Below are positions 10,212 to 21,683 of a DNA stretch of 64,000 bases, one piece after another; the first letter of the stretch is position 1; every line of letters starts with the position of its first letter. Under the pieces are notes generated by a model. That model made no database searches. It was given only the letters and a program-made list of their open reading frames with translations, and had not been told where the DNA came from. The DNA comes from Diplosphaera chodatii (lineage: Eukaryota; Chlorophyta; Trebouxiophyceae; Prasiolales; Stichococcaceae), in the NCBI GenBank assembly GCA_032358165.1, contig JAALGY010000041.1, positions 2,356,001-2,420,000 of the forward strand. The letters run 5' to 3'. Made by a program: the position numbers and the translations under genes.

Positions 10212-13200
10212 TCAGACGCCGGTCTTCTCGCCAGCCTTCTCCAGGATGGTTTGCGTCGTTGTGCCGTGCTTCAGCATATCCGTGGCTGGCACACTCGAGC
10301 CTGCAGCATGCACCGCTTCGAGGTGTCAGCAGACTTGCATAAGAGCACAAGGCAGCCGATGCAACCTCTTGGGTGCACATGGGTGCACATACATGCAGCT
10401 CCTGCCTGTGCACACTAAGTGCGTGACACACACCTCCAGTGACCAGGTTGTGATCGCGGTGCGCATGCAGGAAGTGAGAGTCGGACGCCTTGTCTGCCTG
10501 CTCGCCGTGCCACTTGGCTGCAGTCGTCGATACTGAAAGCTCAGTAGATGTGCGCAGCGCTGGCGTAGATGCTCAATGAGTACACACATCCACAGCCAGT
10601 CGGTGGTAAGCAGTGGGGGGTTGTGAGAACACATCAGGTGTGACGCATAGACGCAGGCTGCGGATGCGCTCACCCTTTTCCCACAGCTCCTCCTTCCGTG
10701 CCTGCGCCAGGTCGACCTGCTCGCGGGCCATGCCCAGCTTGCGGTGCATCTCATCGATGACCTGCATCATGAAGCGCAACACAGCGTCAGGCCTCCAAGC
10801 TGCACGGTTTGGACGCATCGAGGAGGTTTACAGGTTTTGTACAGACATCATATTGCATGACGCTTGAGTAACAGGCGCAACAGGTGACGCCCTGCACCTC
10901 CTTGTGGTGGTCGAAGGTGGAGCGCTCATTGCGGATCTTCTCGTCCAGGGGGCCCCGCGCCGCCTGCGCCTCGCTCAGCGCGGAGGCCGCGGTTCCCGCC
11001 AGCCGCTCCTTCTCGCCGATGGCCTGCTGTGCCTGCAGTAGACGCAGGAGCAGCTTGCGTTCTAGCATTATTCACAGGCAGGAGGTGCCAAGGCAGGGCG
11101 CACGGGGCGCCGCAGAAGCGCTGTGCTTACATATAGCAAACGAAGCAAACGCCTGGGATTGACGACACAGGAACTGCACAGTCTGGAGGGAGCGTGCGAC
11201 ATGTCAGCTGCACGCACCGCGCTCAGCTCGGCCTCCTTGCGGGCGGCGGTGTCGGCCAGCTGGCCCGCCGACGCGAGCTGCGCCTCCGTCTCCTGCTTCA
11301 GCACGCCGATGCGGTTGCGGTGCTCCGCCAGGTTGCGCTGCACCTCCGCAGCCTCCTCCTCGATCGTGCGCAGGTCCATGGCGCGCGCCTCGGCGTCGGC
11401 AGCCTGTCGTAAGGAGAGACATTGAAGCAGCCTCTCTTTGAGTGCTGCTGTGGGTGTCCCAGCCGTTGAGGTCGTGACAGGAGAGCAAGTCAGTCGCGCC
11501 ACGCCCTTGCCTGCTGCAACACATCTTGGTCGTACTTGGGTCATGGCAACAGGAGGTTGCACCACCACAGTGACTACGATGCTGCGCACCTTCTTGCGGC
11601 CCATCTCCTCCATCTCCGCAAAGTCGGTGGCGGTGGCGTCGTACTCGCGGGAGTGCGTGTCCAGGAGGCCCTGCAGCTCGCGCTCCTTGGCCTCGAAGTC
11701 CGTGCGGCGGGCCTGTGTCTCCGCCAGCTCCGCCTCCACGCCCGCAAACGTCTCCTGCACGCGGTGGGCCTGGCCTCAGCATGGAGCTGCACTCAAGCAG
11801 CTCTGCCTACGGTGTTGATCGAGTGCACCAGCAAGCACACACCTGCAGGGTATGTGTGGACACCCAGTGAGACACCCTTGTCGACTGGCAGCGGAGCATG
11901 CAGCCTTCGCAATGAGGGAAACTGCCCATTCAACCGCACCCCACGAAACCCTCTACGGCGAGCAAACACCTGCAGGGAGCGATGCTGGGTGCGCAGGGGC
12001 TCCAGGCGGTTCAGGTGGTCCTTGTGGGCAGTGTCGGCGGAGGCGTGCAGCGCCTCCAGGCGATTCAGCTCCATCTCGATCTCCGCCAGGCGCGACTGGT
12101 GCAGCTTCGTGGCATTCACCTCCTCATTCAGTGCCATGCCCTGCAGTGCAGGTGGTACACGTGAATGAGCAAGACTCGGCCGTATGCAAATATGGCTACA
12201 CGAGTGCACAAGGCCATCATATGGATCAGAACCCGGCAGAGCATTGATACTCAGCAGATGTGCAAATTGCCGAGCCTGCAGCAGCGCACCCTCTGGTTGA
12301 CCTCGGCACGCAGCTCGTTGGCGGCCTGCTGCGCGGCGTCGACCTGCCCCTCCTTGCCGGACACCTTGGCCATCGCCGCCTCGTACTCCGCGGTCATGCG
12401 GTCAAAGGCAGCGCGCTTGTTCTCCAGGTCCAGGGTCGCCAGGCGCTCCTGTGCAGATGACCGTGAAGTACTCGCTCAGAATGGGTTGCTTACTGTCTTG
12501 AGCCAGTATCCTACCGTCTGCGCTGACATGACAATAGTCGCACACATTTGTTACAACACAGGCAGGCATCGCACGCAGCTGTGCTTGCGGCGGCACACCT
12601 GGATGGCCATGTGCTCGCGGCGGGCCTTCTCAAAGTTGCGCGTCGCCTCCTGCGCAACCAGCAGCTTGGCGTGCGTCGCCTGCGACTCGCGCTCCACGAT
12701 CATCGCCTGCTCACGCGCCTTGGAAGCGGCCTCCAGCGAGCGCTGCCAGTGGTCATCACCAGACTCCAGCTGCACCGCATACTGCATTGACACAGGGTAC
12801 AGGAGTCAGTGCAGGTGTCCCGCAACCAGTGCTGCGCAGAGTGGCACAAGGCAGCATCTGGAGGGTGAGCGCGAGTTGTGTCCATGCTTGCGTGTTTCAT
12901 TTGGCAGCTGTGGGGTCTCTGCATGGGTGCACGCCAGTACTCACCCCTCTGCCGCGCTTGACGTGCTCCGAGGACTCGTTGGTGGACTCGTCCACCGTGT
13001 CCGTGACGTTGCGGTTCTGGGACACCTACAGGTGGAATGGAGGTTTCACCGGTTGCACCTCTGGTGCTGATTGGGTTTACATTTTGTCGCGCATAAGACG
13101 GTGCAGCTGGAGACGCACACGACCATGCAGTCCGACACTTACCTGCATGCCGTCGGCGCCAGTGTAGTTGGTGTTCTCCTGCGTTGTGTTGACGTCGCGG

Positions 13201-15733
13201 TCGGTCACATTGCGGGAAGTGTTTGTCTGCACACCCTGCACGTCAACACGAGCAATACATCAGACCTCATGCGACAAATGGCAGCAAGACACATGGAACT
13301 GGGCAGCAGCAAGTTGGACAGCAATTGCGGCGGGTCAATCGACCAGATGGGCATCCCCGCAATCAGGTTGTGCACACCTGGTTGGAGCCGCCCACCACTG
13401 CGGTGCTGCCAACGTTGCGGCTGGTGTCCTGGTTGCCCATCTCACCCATCTGACCCTGGTTACCCATCTCACCCGTCTGGCCCTAGAGAGCACAGTGATA
13501 CCTTAGTTTGGCCCGGTATCCTTCACGGTAAAGACAACTGAACGGGTACGATCCAATACACTCTGGCAATACACTCTGGCACACGGTCATGGATGTGCTA
13601 GCATACCTGGTTCCTGTTGGCCATGTAGCCGGCGCCTGCACCAGCAGCTGTGCCAGCAGTACCCGCCACTGCGGCATCGCGCAGCATGCCTGGCTGCTCA
13701 TTGGTAGTGGACTGCATGTTGGTTGCGCCCTACAACCACACAAGCTGCCACGTCATTCAATGTCACAAGTCGGGATTCCGCTAGATGCTGCACGCACAAT
13801 GATGCGCCAACACCTCAAACCTGTGGCCAATGCTGAGCAGCCAGAGGCAAGCCAGCTGGGGACTGTCACTCACAGGATCACCAACCTGGTGCATCATGCC
13901 CGTCTGGCCGTCACGAGTGGTGTCCACCATGCCCTGACCCACAGGAGTGCTGTCATATGCCTGGCGGTCACGGTCTGTGTGGCGGTTGTCGTGGTGCTTG
14001 GCGGCAGCCTCCTACGGCACGTGAAAGCCAGGTTTGCTTTGGAACGAACATACTACTTGGCTTAAAGCAAAGACAGCAGTGCCTCGTTGCTTGAGCATGC
14101 CACATGTTTGTTGCTCTTGACATTAGGCACTCGTACCATCTCCTTGAGTGCAGCCTTGTCCTCACGACGGTCGCTGCGATCCCTGGTCGCAGCAGCTCCA
14201 GCAGTTGCTGCGCCAGCGGCGCCGGCCGCTGTGCCCATGCCCATATCCTGCTGGCCAGTTTGGCTGCCAAGCTGGCCGCCCTGCAAACATTGCGCAGCAG
14301 TCAGGCAAGCCAGCTGCCTGGGCGTTAAGCAGGTCTTGATGATGAGGTAAAGGATACACGGAGCCTACTCCTTGTCAACTGGGAGGCGATGAAGATGGTG
14401 CCAATCTGGAAGCCCAGCAAAAAAGCCGTTCCCAGCGGCAACAGACAGGCACCTGTTCCTCCTGAGCGCGGAACTTCAGCTCGCCAGCCTGCTGGCTCTT
14501 CTTATCGAACAAGGGCACCACGTGCTGCTGGCCAGTGCCCAGCTCCGCCATGGGGATGCGACCCTCGCCTACGCATGCAGATGGATCACCACACGGTCAG
14601 CATGCAGCCGGCCTGACAACATGCAGGTAGCATGCGCCAGATATGCCAGAGCATCCTGTGCCGAAGCAATACAGTCTGATATCAAACATACAGCACGCAC
14701 TTGATTACGCAGAGGCCCATGCAACACGTATGAGGTTGCCAACACAAGTTTGTGCACCGAGCAGACCCACGCCCTGGGGCCATTTGGCATGCCCAAAGCA
14801 AGCAGACGCACCCAGCAACGAGTCCTTGAGCAGGGAGTTCTTGTTGAAGGCGCGGGCAATGAGCTCGGGGTGCTCGCCCCGGTCATGCAGGCGGTAGCCC
14901 TCCTCAGCAGGCCACTCTGCAGACACAATGTTGAAGAGTGGCTACTATGGCCTGTCTGACGCTGCTGAGATGCTAGAGATGCGATGAATGTGACGTCGCT
15001 CAAACATCATGTCACACCAGCAGGCATGACTGGGAATTGGTTCAAAGCATACCTGCATGTGTGCCGGCCGACTTCATGACCTGCAGAGGGACATCTGGAC
15101 GATGAGTGGGGACGGTTGCAACATCACAGTAACGGCTCAGCAGCAGACATAAGCATCGGCCAGGAGTGCTGGGCTCTGAATTTGCGTGCTTTGATAGATC
15201 AACGCGGCGGTGCTGCCATGGAAGTCGCTGTGCAGCTGCGACTTCGGCTTCGGCACCGGCGAGAGGTCATGCGGACGCACGCCTCGCAAGAACAGGCCGA
15301 CAAAGCTGATCGGAACATCGACCAGGGTGTGGGATAGGAGGCCCACCCGCGTCGTGACGGTATCCTTGCTGAGTTCCAGCACAAAGTATGGGTCCTGGTT
15401 GCCGATGATGTCATGGTCCTGCGGAAACCATGGCACGTTAGATGGTTGAGGATTAGAATATGTGCAAGATCACGGAGCAGCTGTGCAATTCAGCTGGAGC
15501 ACCGTGGAATCGTCAACCAGCGTGCAAGCATCGACGTAAAGATCAGTCCAAAGCCGTCCAATTGATGGAGCTGAGACACACCGTGAGCTGCAGAGTAGTA
15601 AAGACTGTATGAGACAAGCTGCATCGACGGCACCAACCTTCTGGAAGTCTGCCACTAGGCTTGAGATGATGAGGGTGCGCTCCTGGAAGCCCCCTCCTGA
15701 CTGTGACGTCGTCTGCTGCGGCGTCGTCTGCAT
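10212..15733 (-). CDS. C2-domain / long coiled-coil protein of unknown function
   Basis: Twenty exons (minus): 15733-15638, 15418-15347, 15080-15053, 14916-14812, 14568-14453, 14280-14137, 14011-13886, 13729-13607, 13482-13378, 13235-13143, 13025-12945, 12781-12599, 12448-12290, 12140-11970, 11769-11590, 11403-11218, 11032-10898, 10761-10674, 10517-10434, 10300-10212; 2364 nt, 787 aa. Residues ~15-139 form a C2 domain (LIISSLVADFQK, DIIGNQDPYFVLEL, AFNKNSLLKDSLLGEGRIPM). In its third loop two usual Asp are Asn, so calcium binding is doubtful. Residues ~140-363 are disordered, rich in Gly, Gln, Asn, Thr, with repeats such as RNVTDRDVNTTQENTNYTG and GEMGNQ. Residues ~364-731 are almost all charged heptad coiled coil. 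The tail (HRDHNLVTGG, KHGTTTQTILEKAG) looks conserved in style but matches nothing I know. Membrane scaffold is a guess. Confidence 0.8.
13378..13482 (-). repeat. Internal peptide repeat in the C2 protein
   Basis: One exon encodes two near-copies of a Gln/Gly/Met-rich unit (GEMGNQ repeated, separated by GQM). The next two exons (13143-13235, 12945-13025) each carry an RNVTD motif, suggesting past exon duplication. Confidence 0.6.
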
Positions 15734-16401
15734 TGTGCTTTCGCTGAGTGCAGTATGTTTGAACGGATGCGCGATATGTTTGCGGAATAACACACGTCTG
15801 TGAGCGCTACCGGTTCCTGTGCCAAGGTCACCCATCGCTTCCTCGCAGCTTCCCCACTGCTGCAGGCGAACCCCTGCTCAACCAAGAAACAGCCTCTGGC
15901 TTTGCTGGTCATGCAGCCGCGCCCATTCGAACAGGAGTGGATGCTGTGTTGTGCACGACGCTGCAAAATCGCCGACAGTGCAAGGTCGGCAGTGTGTTTG
16001 TGACCGGTCTGAATTAACACGCGTCTCGGTTTCAGGAAGACACAGGACGTACACCATCTAGACGGTTGTCATCCAGCGCAGTATGTCACAAAACTGAGAG
16101 CAATGACCCGAACCAGTGCTTGCATGGTGTCAAGCAGGCGCGCCCGCAAGAGCACGCAAGTAAGAATGAACAGACCTCCCGTGCAAAAATCGTTGCTAGA
16201 TCAACATCTCTCAAGCAGCAGAGGACTGTGAACTGTGGATCGCTGCATGCCCGCACCAAAACCTCTGCAGCAGCCGCAACAAATGCTGCCCAAACTTTCC
16301 GATGGTCTTGTCGCCCGATAGTTGTACAAAACCAGTCAACAGCTGAAGATGAACGACCGTGCCACAGCGCCGGCAGCTACATACTAAACACGCGCCCTGC
16401 G
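15734..16401. other. Intergenic: promoter of the C2 gene
   Basis: Between two minus-strand genes. It holds the 5' flank of the C2 gene and the 3' UTR of the next one. Nothing else is recognisable. Confidence 0.4.
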
Positions 16402-16974
16402 TCAGCTGGCCGCAGCAGCGGCACGCTCCGCAAGTGTCATCCGGCTGCGGCTGGGTGGGAAGTCGGGCGCGCGGTTGCCAACAAAGGGCACCTTTGCCAG
16501 TGGGTCCCTGTTGATGGGCCGTCTATGCCGTAACACTTCCGAGCTCCGAGAACTGTCGCTGGTGCGGCTGCCATTGGACTGAGACTGTTGCGTGCTGGAC
16601 TCGGCAGACTGTGCTACGAGATTGCCGCGTACCCTGGCTGCCCGCGCAGGGCTAGGTGGGGTGTAGTTCAGCATGGGGGCATTGCGGCTTTGCTCGCCAT
16701 CAGGCGACACCAACACAAGCTGCGCTGCAGCAAAAGCGCCTAGCGCTGGCCGGAGAGCCTGGCTGCACCGCTGCTTGGCCTTGCTGAATTTGTGGAGGCA
16801 CGGCGGGCTGTCTGCTTGCACCTCACTGTCGGCAGCTATCAGGGAGTTCTGGCTGGGGCTCCTGCGCACAGCCGGTGCTGGCTTTTCCGCAGAGCCCAGG
16901 GACACCAAAGGTTTGGGCCTTCCGGCTGCAGGGGTGTTGCTGCTGGTTTTGAGGGGCGTTCGCGGCACGCGCAT
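16402..16974 (-). CDS. Small basic, Ser/Arg/Pro-rich hypothetical protein
   Basis: A 190-aa open frame from the ATG at 16974. It is rich in Ser, Arg, Pro and Ala, with SP/TP sites (TPLKTSSNTP, RRSPSQNS, YTPPSP), a Gln/Ser stretch (SSTQQSQSNGSRTSDSSRSS) and a C-terminal segment RDPLAKVPFVGNRAPDF before an Ala-rich end. I do not recognise a family. The composition, long open frame and low-complexity but non-repetitive content favour a real gene over chance. The ATG lies about 20 bases after a good acceptor-like site, so this may be the last exon of a longer gene whose 5' exons lie up to ~17.3 kb. The many proline-directed sites suggest a phosphorylated, disordered protein, but that is inference. 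Confidence 0.55.
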   Translation of the reverse strand: MRVPRTPLKTSSNTPAAGRPKPLVSLGSAEKPAPAVRRSPSQNSLIAADSEVQADSPPCLHKFSKAKQRCSQALRPALGAFAAAQLVLVSPDGEQSRNAPMLNYTPPSPARAARVRGNLVAQSAESSTQQSQSNGSRTSDSSRSSEVLRHRRPINRDPLAKVPFVGNRAPDFPPSRSRMTLAERAAAAAS

Positions 16975-17332
16975 CGTCCGCCGAGCTGCAGAGTGCTGAC
17001 ATACGGGTGTACGCGTCCGTCTGGCTCGCAAGACTGGCAAAATTTACACAAAAGCTTGCTGGTTGGTGCCACTCTGTTGTTGCAGGTTCTGAAGGTTTTA
17101 CTTATGTAAGTTGTCAGACATCTGCGATGCGCGCACCTGCATACCTGATGCCAGACGCGGAGTGCAACGAGCACTCTTGTCCTGCTGCAAAATAGGAGAG
17201 GCACTGCTACTCTATCGCATTGTCGCGCGGTCTCTTGCCGGCCGCGATCAAGCCTTGCACCCTTCCGGAACTCCAAAAGGAAACTCCAGGACGACAACAC
17301 CGCCTCTCAAACTCTAGTGGTGTTGAGGCATA
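16975..17332. promoter_or_regulatory. Divergent region between the Ser-rich gene and the GST
   Basis: About 360 bases between opposing start codons. It may also contain 5' exons of the minus-strand gene. No core promoter element is clear. Confidence 0.35.
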
Positions 17333-18683
17333 ATGTCAGGCGGGAAGCCTGTAATCTATGTGGACCTCATGAGCCAGCCGTCCCGGGCAATCGTGATCTT
17401 CTGCAGGTGGGCGTGATAGTCTTGACCATGCGGCATGAGAGTCCAGTGCATGCAAGCTTGAGACGCTGACTACTGCGTGCTGACCCGTGCGTTGTTCCTT
17501 CAAGTGAGTACGCACTCGGTCGACGCTATGCATTTGTTGCCTACCTGTGCAGGGTGTGCGGCATAGAGGTGGAGGAGCGGTCTGTGAAGATTGCCAAAAA
17601 GGAACAGCAGTCACAACAGTACTTGGCGGTCAACCCCCTCGGCAAGCTCCCCTGCCTGCAGGTGCTTACATCTTTCACACTGTAGACCAGCGCCACTGGG
17701 TACCGGACTGCTGCTGACAGTTTCAAACAAGGCTACGTGTGACATGCCAGCATCTGTAGGGTGTGTCATAGGCAATGTGTCTGTTGAAACCTGCGATCCA
17801 CAGGATGGCAGCTTCGCGCTGCCTGAAAGCGCGGCCATCCTCAGATACCTGGCAACCACCCGTAACAAAACCCGCCACTGGTACCCGTCAGACGCGCAGC
17901 AGCGTGCGCGTGTTGATGCTGCCCTCGACTGGCAGCATTCTACTGTACGTGCCGGAGAGGCCAAACTGGTGAGTGAGCTGTCTTGTGGTCCTGTAGACTG
18001 ATCGCAATGCCAGCCTCCTGCCCACCCTTGTGTGAGCAGCAGCACTGGTGCCACTGACTCACCATCAGCTGCGTTGACAGGTGTTTCACAGCGTCTTGAT
18101 TCGGAACCTGGGCGGGCCGTCCGAGAATGACCAACTGCTGGGAAGGCTTGCGCTCGACACCCTGAAGCAGGCGCTCAAGGTCGTCATGCATGAAGCTGAT
18201 CTACCATCGCCATGTGTGTGCATCCCTGGTGCTATCAGCAGTAATGTGCGACCATCTGCCAAAGCCATTGGAGCCCATGGCACAGGCGCTGGACGCCGTC
18301 TGGCTCAAAGACACCAAGTTCGTGGCTGGCGACCACATCAGCATTGCCGGTGAGCACTGACGCTGTCAAGACGAAGGGTGCATGCTCCCTGCTGGGAGCA
18401 CATTAATGCAGTTTTCATGTGTAGTCTCCACACGGTGTGACCAGTGCTGCCTCCCATCACAGACCTGCTGATCTGCTGCGAGCTGGAGCAGCTGGTGATG
18501 CTGGAGGCAGCGGCGCAGGATGTGCCGCGGCAGGAAGCGCTGCTGATGCCGTTCGGCAGGGTGCAGGCGTGGCAGGGGCGAGTCAAGGCTGCAACAGAAC
18601 CACACTACAGCGATGTGTCCAAGTTCCTGCACATGGTCGCAAAGCGTATGGCAGCCGCAGCATCCCCAGCAAGCAGACTCTGA
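17333..18683 (+). CDS. GSTT: Theta-class glutathione S-transferase with peroxisomal tail
   Basis: Six exons: 17333-17406, 17553-17661, 17804-17968, 18081-18179, 18265-18349, 18463-18683; 753 nt, 250 aa. The N-terminal thioredoxin-like domain has VIYVDLMSQPSRAIVIFC (theta-type catalytic Ser in SQPSR), VNPLGKLPCL and the glutathione-binding LPESAAILRYL. The helical C-terminal domain includes KFVAGDHISIADLLICCELE. It conjugates or reduces substrates with glutathione, such as lipid hydroperoxides. The protein ends in Ser-Arg-Leu, a PTS1 signal, matching plant theta GSTs, which are peroxisomal. The border at 18264/18265 is the weakest: its acceptor is AAG rather than CAG, and the ten residues there could differ. 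All phases agree. Confidence 0.9.
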
Positions 18684-19231
18684 CGAGCTGTTGATAGTTG
18701 CAGTATTGCATTGTTAATGGTGCTGCACAGGGATATGGCTATCCAGGTGCCATATGACGCTCTCACATTACACATGGCAGACTGGAAGCAAGGAAACAGA
18801 TGCAGCACCACGCATGTAGATTGCAGTCTGCAGGCATGATGCATGGACAAAGACTGTTGCTGAAGGATACAAGATGTTCTGTCTGTAAAGCGGGCAGGTC
18901 ATATATCACGACACACATCTACAACATGCTCTTGACGGCAGAATCATCTCAGATAAACTTAGGAATGTGTTAGGGTGTTGCAGGCAGCAGCGTTTGCGCC
19001 ATAGGGAATGCATTCATAGACACTGAGAGGTTTGATGGGAAGCTGCATGTGTGCACCAGAGACTGCCAATGGCCACTGGAAATCCTGCTGTGGCTAGCCA
19101 TCTGACCTGCTGCCATGTCTGCTACGACACTGCTGCCGTCGCTGCTGCTCCTCCTACGTGGTGCTCCTTGTGCTGATTAGTGTACCAGGCACCATGGCTG
19201 ACCGGACCAAGCCGCAAGCGGCTGCAGCGCC
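18684..19231. other. Convergent intergenic region
   Basis: Holds the 3' UTRs of the GST and of the tubulin acetyltransferase gene. A TGTAA, the usual chlorophyte polyadenylation signal, occurs near 18885 on the plus strand. No ORF of note. Confidence 0.4.
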
Positions 19232-21683
19232 CTAAGACTGAGTGGCGATCGAGCCACCGATTGAGTATGGCTGCAGCGGGCGCCGAGCTGGGCTGCGAAT
19301 GAGGTCGGCACGCCTTGCCGCCGGCTGCAGCCTTGCCACCGCATCCTTGGTGTCCTGAGGTTAATGAGCATCAAGACCGCACACGTCAACAAGCGATGCT
19401 GTAAGGGCGAGCATGCCGGCCTGATGTCAGCAAGGTCTTTGGTACGTGCATATGAGCTGCGCACCTCTGCAATGTGCAGGGCCCAGGGCGTACGCAGCGG
19501 GCTGCCCAGGGGACTGGCAGACTCCCTGCTGATTGGCCGGGGAGGTGACGGTACCGGTCGCTGCCTTGCTGTTGCAGGAGTGGCGCTCGGCACCTGCTCA
19601 TGCTGCTGCTGTTGCATAGATGGAGCGGTCCCCGTCAGCACCTGGCCGGCTCGTGCTGTCGTGCCAGTGCCCAGCCGCTGCTGCGCCTGCAGCCGCTGGC
19701 TGGGGGTGGCCAGCTGTGCTGTCACCACGGGCGTCGGCGAGCATGCGTGGGTGGGCAGCTGCGGCGCCGACAGTCCCCGCGCCAGCGAGGCGGCCGCCGG
19801 CATGCGCCACTGCCCAGGCGGTGGCCCCTGACTGATGCCCGCCGCCCGCACAGGCGTTGAGGGCGGCAGCGGCGGGCTGACGCAGCCCGCCGGCAGCGAG
19901 CTGGCCGCGGGCGCCGCCGCCGTGAGCGCGGCAACAATGTTGGCCGCCCTGGCGCCCGTGGAAGCAATCTCCACGGCGGAGCTGCTGGCGCGCACCACCG
20001 CCTGCCTGGCGGGCGGCGGCCCTGCGGCCTTCTGCGGCGAGGATGCGGGCGGGCTGATGGCTCCCGGGGAGCTTGCCGAGCGCTGTCCCAACGCCAGGGA
20101 CGCAATGGCCTCCACCTGGCCACAACCCAGTGCCAGGCTGTCAGTGGCGGATGGATCAGTGACACCAGCACAGCAGGCTGAACGGGCGGTGGTGGTGTTT
20201 CAAAACAAAGATGCCACTTCACCTGCAGGACCTTGCGGCACCTCGACTGCTGTTTGGCTGCCTCAGTCTGGAAGAATTCGTTGAACACCTGCAGAACAAA
20301 TGGCTTCTGATGAGACGTCGAGGTGTTGACCCATGACACTGGGCAAGCCACTCACAACCTTAGAAAGCACTGGCGCCACGCGCACTACATAGTTGTTGAT
20401 CTGCGGTTGGTAGGCGACCAGGCCTGCGTCAGAAGGCACCAAGTGTGCCAGGAGTTCACAAGGCGGGTTACAGACGCACAGCACTGCCAGGAAGCAGGTG
20501 ACACAACTACTTACCATAGTGCTTGGCAAGGAAGGACTTCAGCTTTGGGGACGGCCTATCGTATGCAAGCATTGCAGCTGTCTTGCCCGACTCCTGCAGG
20601 AACGTCTGCGCAGGCCAGAAAACAGGGTCAGCACACCACGAACGACTCCACTTGATCCTATGCTATGCAGGCTGCGTGAGGCACAGCTGCAATAGATACT
20701 CGGAGCACTGCTCTACAGTGGCTGCCTCACCTCCAAAAGGGCGCGGCCAATGCCTGCGCGTTGGCAGCTTTCGTGCACATAGAAGTCCAGGACGCAGTCA
20801 GGGGCTCATTTCCAGATACTTGTTGCTCTGTGGTGAGTGGAGGAACAGCCGCTTGCAGCCGATCTTCAAGCCGCCGAGAACTTGCGTCCTGCGAACAGCA
20901 CCCATGCAAAGTGTCTGCATTGCAACGCTGGGTTTGTTGCAATGGCCATCAACAAGCATGCCCCTCTGCCGCGTTGCGCCCAGGTGTCGCACCGTGACCC
21001 CGTGGTGTGAGATGCCAGATACAGGACATGGCCGTGCAGCCTTGTCCTACCCAAGTCTGTGACAGGTGCCGGCAGCCCCTGCAATGTCAGCGTGTGGGTG
21101 CTCTCTGCTGGGTCGATTCTGGGTAGTCTTTGCTCGAAATCATTTTGTGATGCATGCGGCTGCGGAGCATGTTCGGAGCTCGACTGGCTGTGCAGATGCA
21201 CTGTCAGCTGCCAGCTGCCAATTTCACCTGAGCCTTAGCGGACAGACGCCCAAAAACGTCCACGATTGACGCGAGGTGCATTTGCTGTGCCTTTGACAGC
21301 GCATCTGCGGTGGCAAGGACACCATTACTAAGGAACACGTAGCACCAACACCGCCGCCTTACGGCTAGCAAGCGCTCAGGGATCGTCGTTGCACCAAGCA
21401 CATGTGCAGCGACTGACCGATGCTGGGGCCATCCCAGGTGGTGATGTGCACGCCACCACATGTAGCTGCTGACTGCACCTGTGACCACCACAAGCCCCGT
21501 CGATATTGGCACGGGTGAAAACATCTACATGGGGTCTTCAAATTGTCATGTGATGCTCGACAAGGGATGTGCGATCATTACCCGGCACGTGAGCCAAGCA
21601 AACGAGGCACATCTTGGCGTGATCACAATCTGCGATGAACACTCCCTCACCTCGCCGAGCAGATCGGACGCGTCGACATCCAT
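19232..21683 (-). CDS. ATAT1: Alpha-tubulin N-acetyltransferase (ATAT/MEC-17), with a one-base frameshift
   Basis: Exons (minus): 21683-21651, 21524-21479, 21304-21228, 21078-20993, 20888-20731, 20605-20515, 20423-20359, 20288-20223, 20115-19465, 19354-19232. It acetylates Lys40 of alpha-tubulin inside microtubules. Family strings: ASIVDVFGRLSAKAQ, LKIGCKRLFL, CVLDFYVHESCQR followed by AGIGRALLE (acetyl-CoA loop), YDRPSPKLKSFLAKHYG, YQPQINNYVV and VFNEFF, all in the right order. The exon 20888-20731 has one base too many: LKIGCKRLFL is in one frame and CVLDFYV in the next, with no room for a normal intron between them (see findings). The long C-terminal half is Ala/Pro/Ser/Gln-rich and disordered, as in animal ATAT1. 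The first two exons are short and less certain. Confidence 0.8.

Noticed and set aside
20795..20830. A 15- to 22-nt intron that might explain the frame change in the tubulin acetyltransferase exon.
   Set aside because: Possible AG acceptor exists, but no donor gives the right phase and the length is far below every other intron here.
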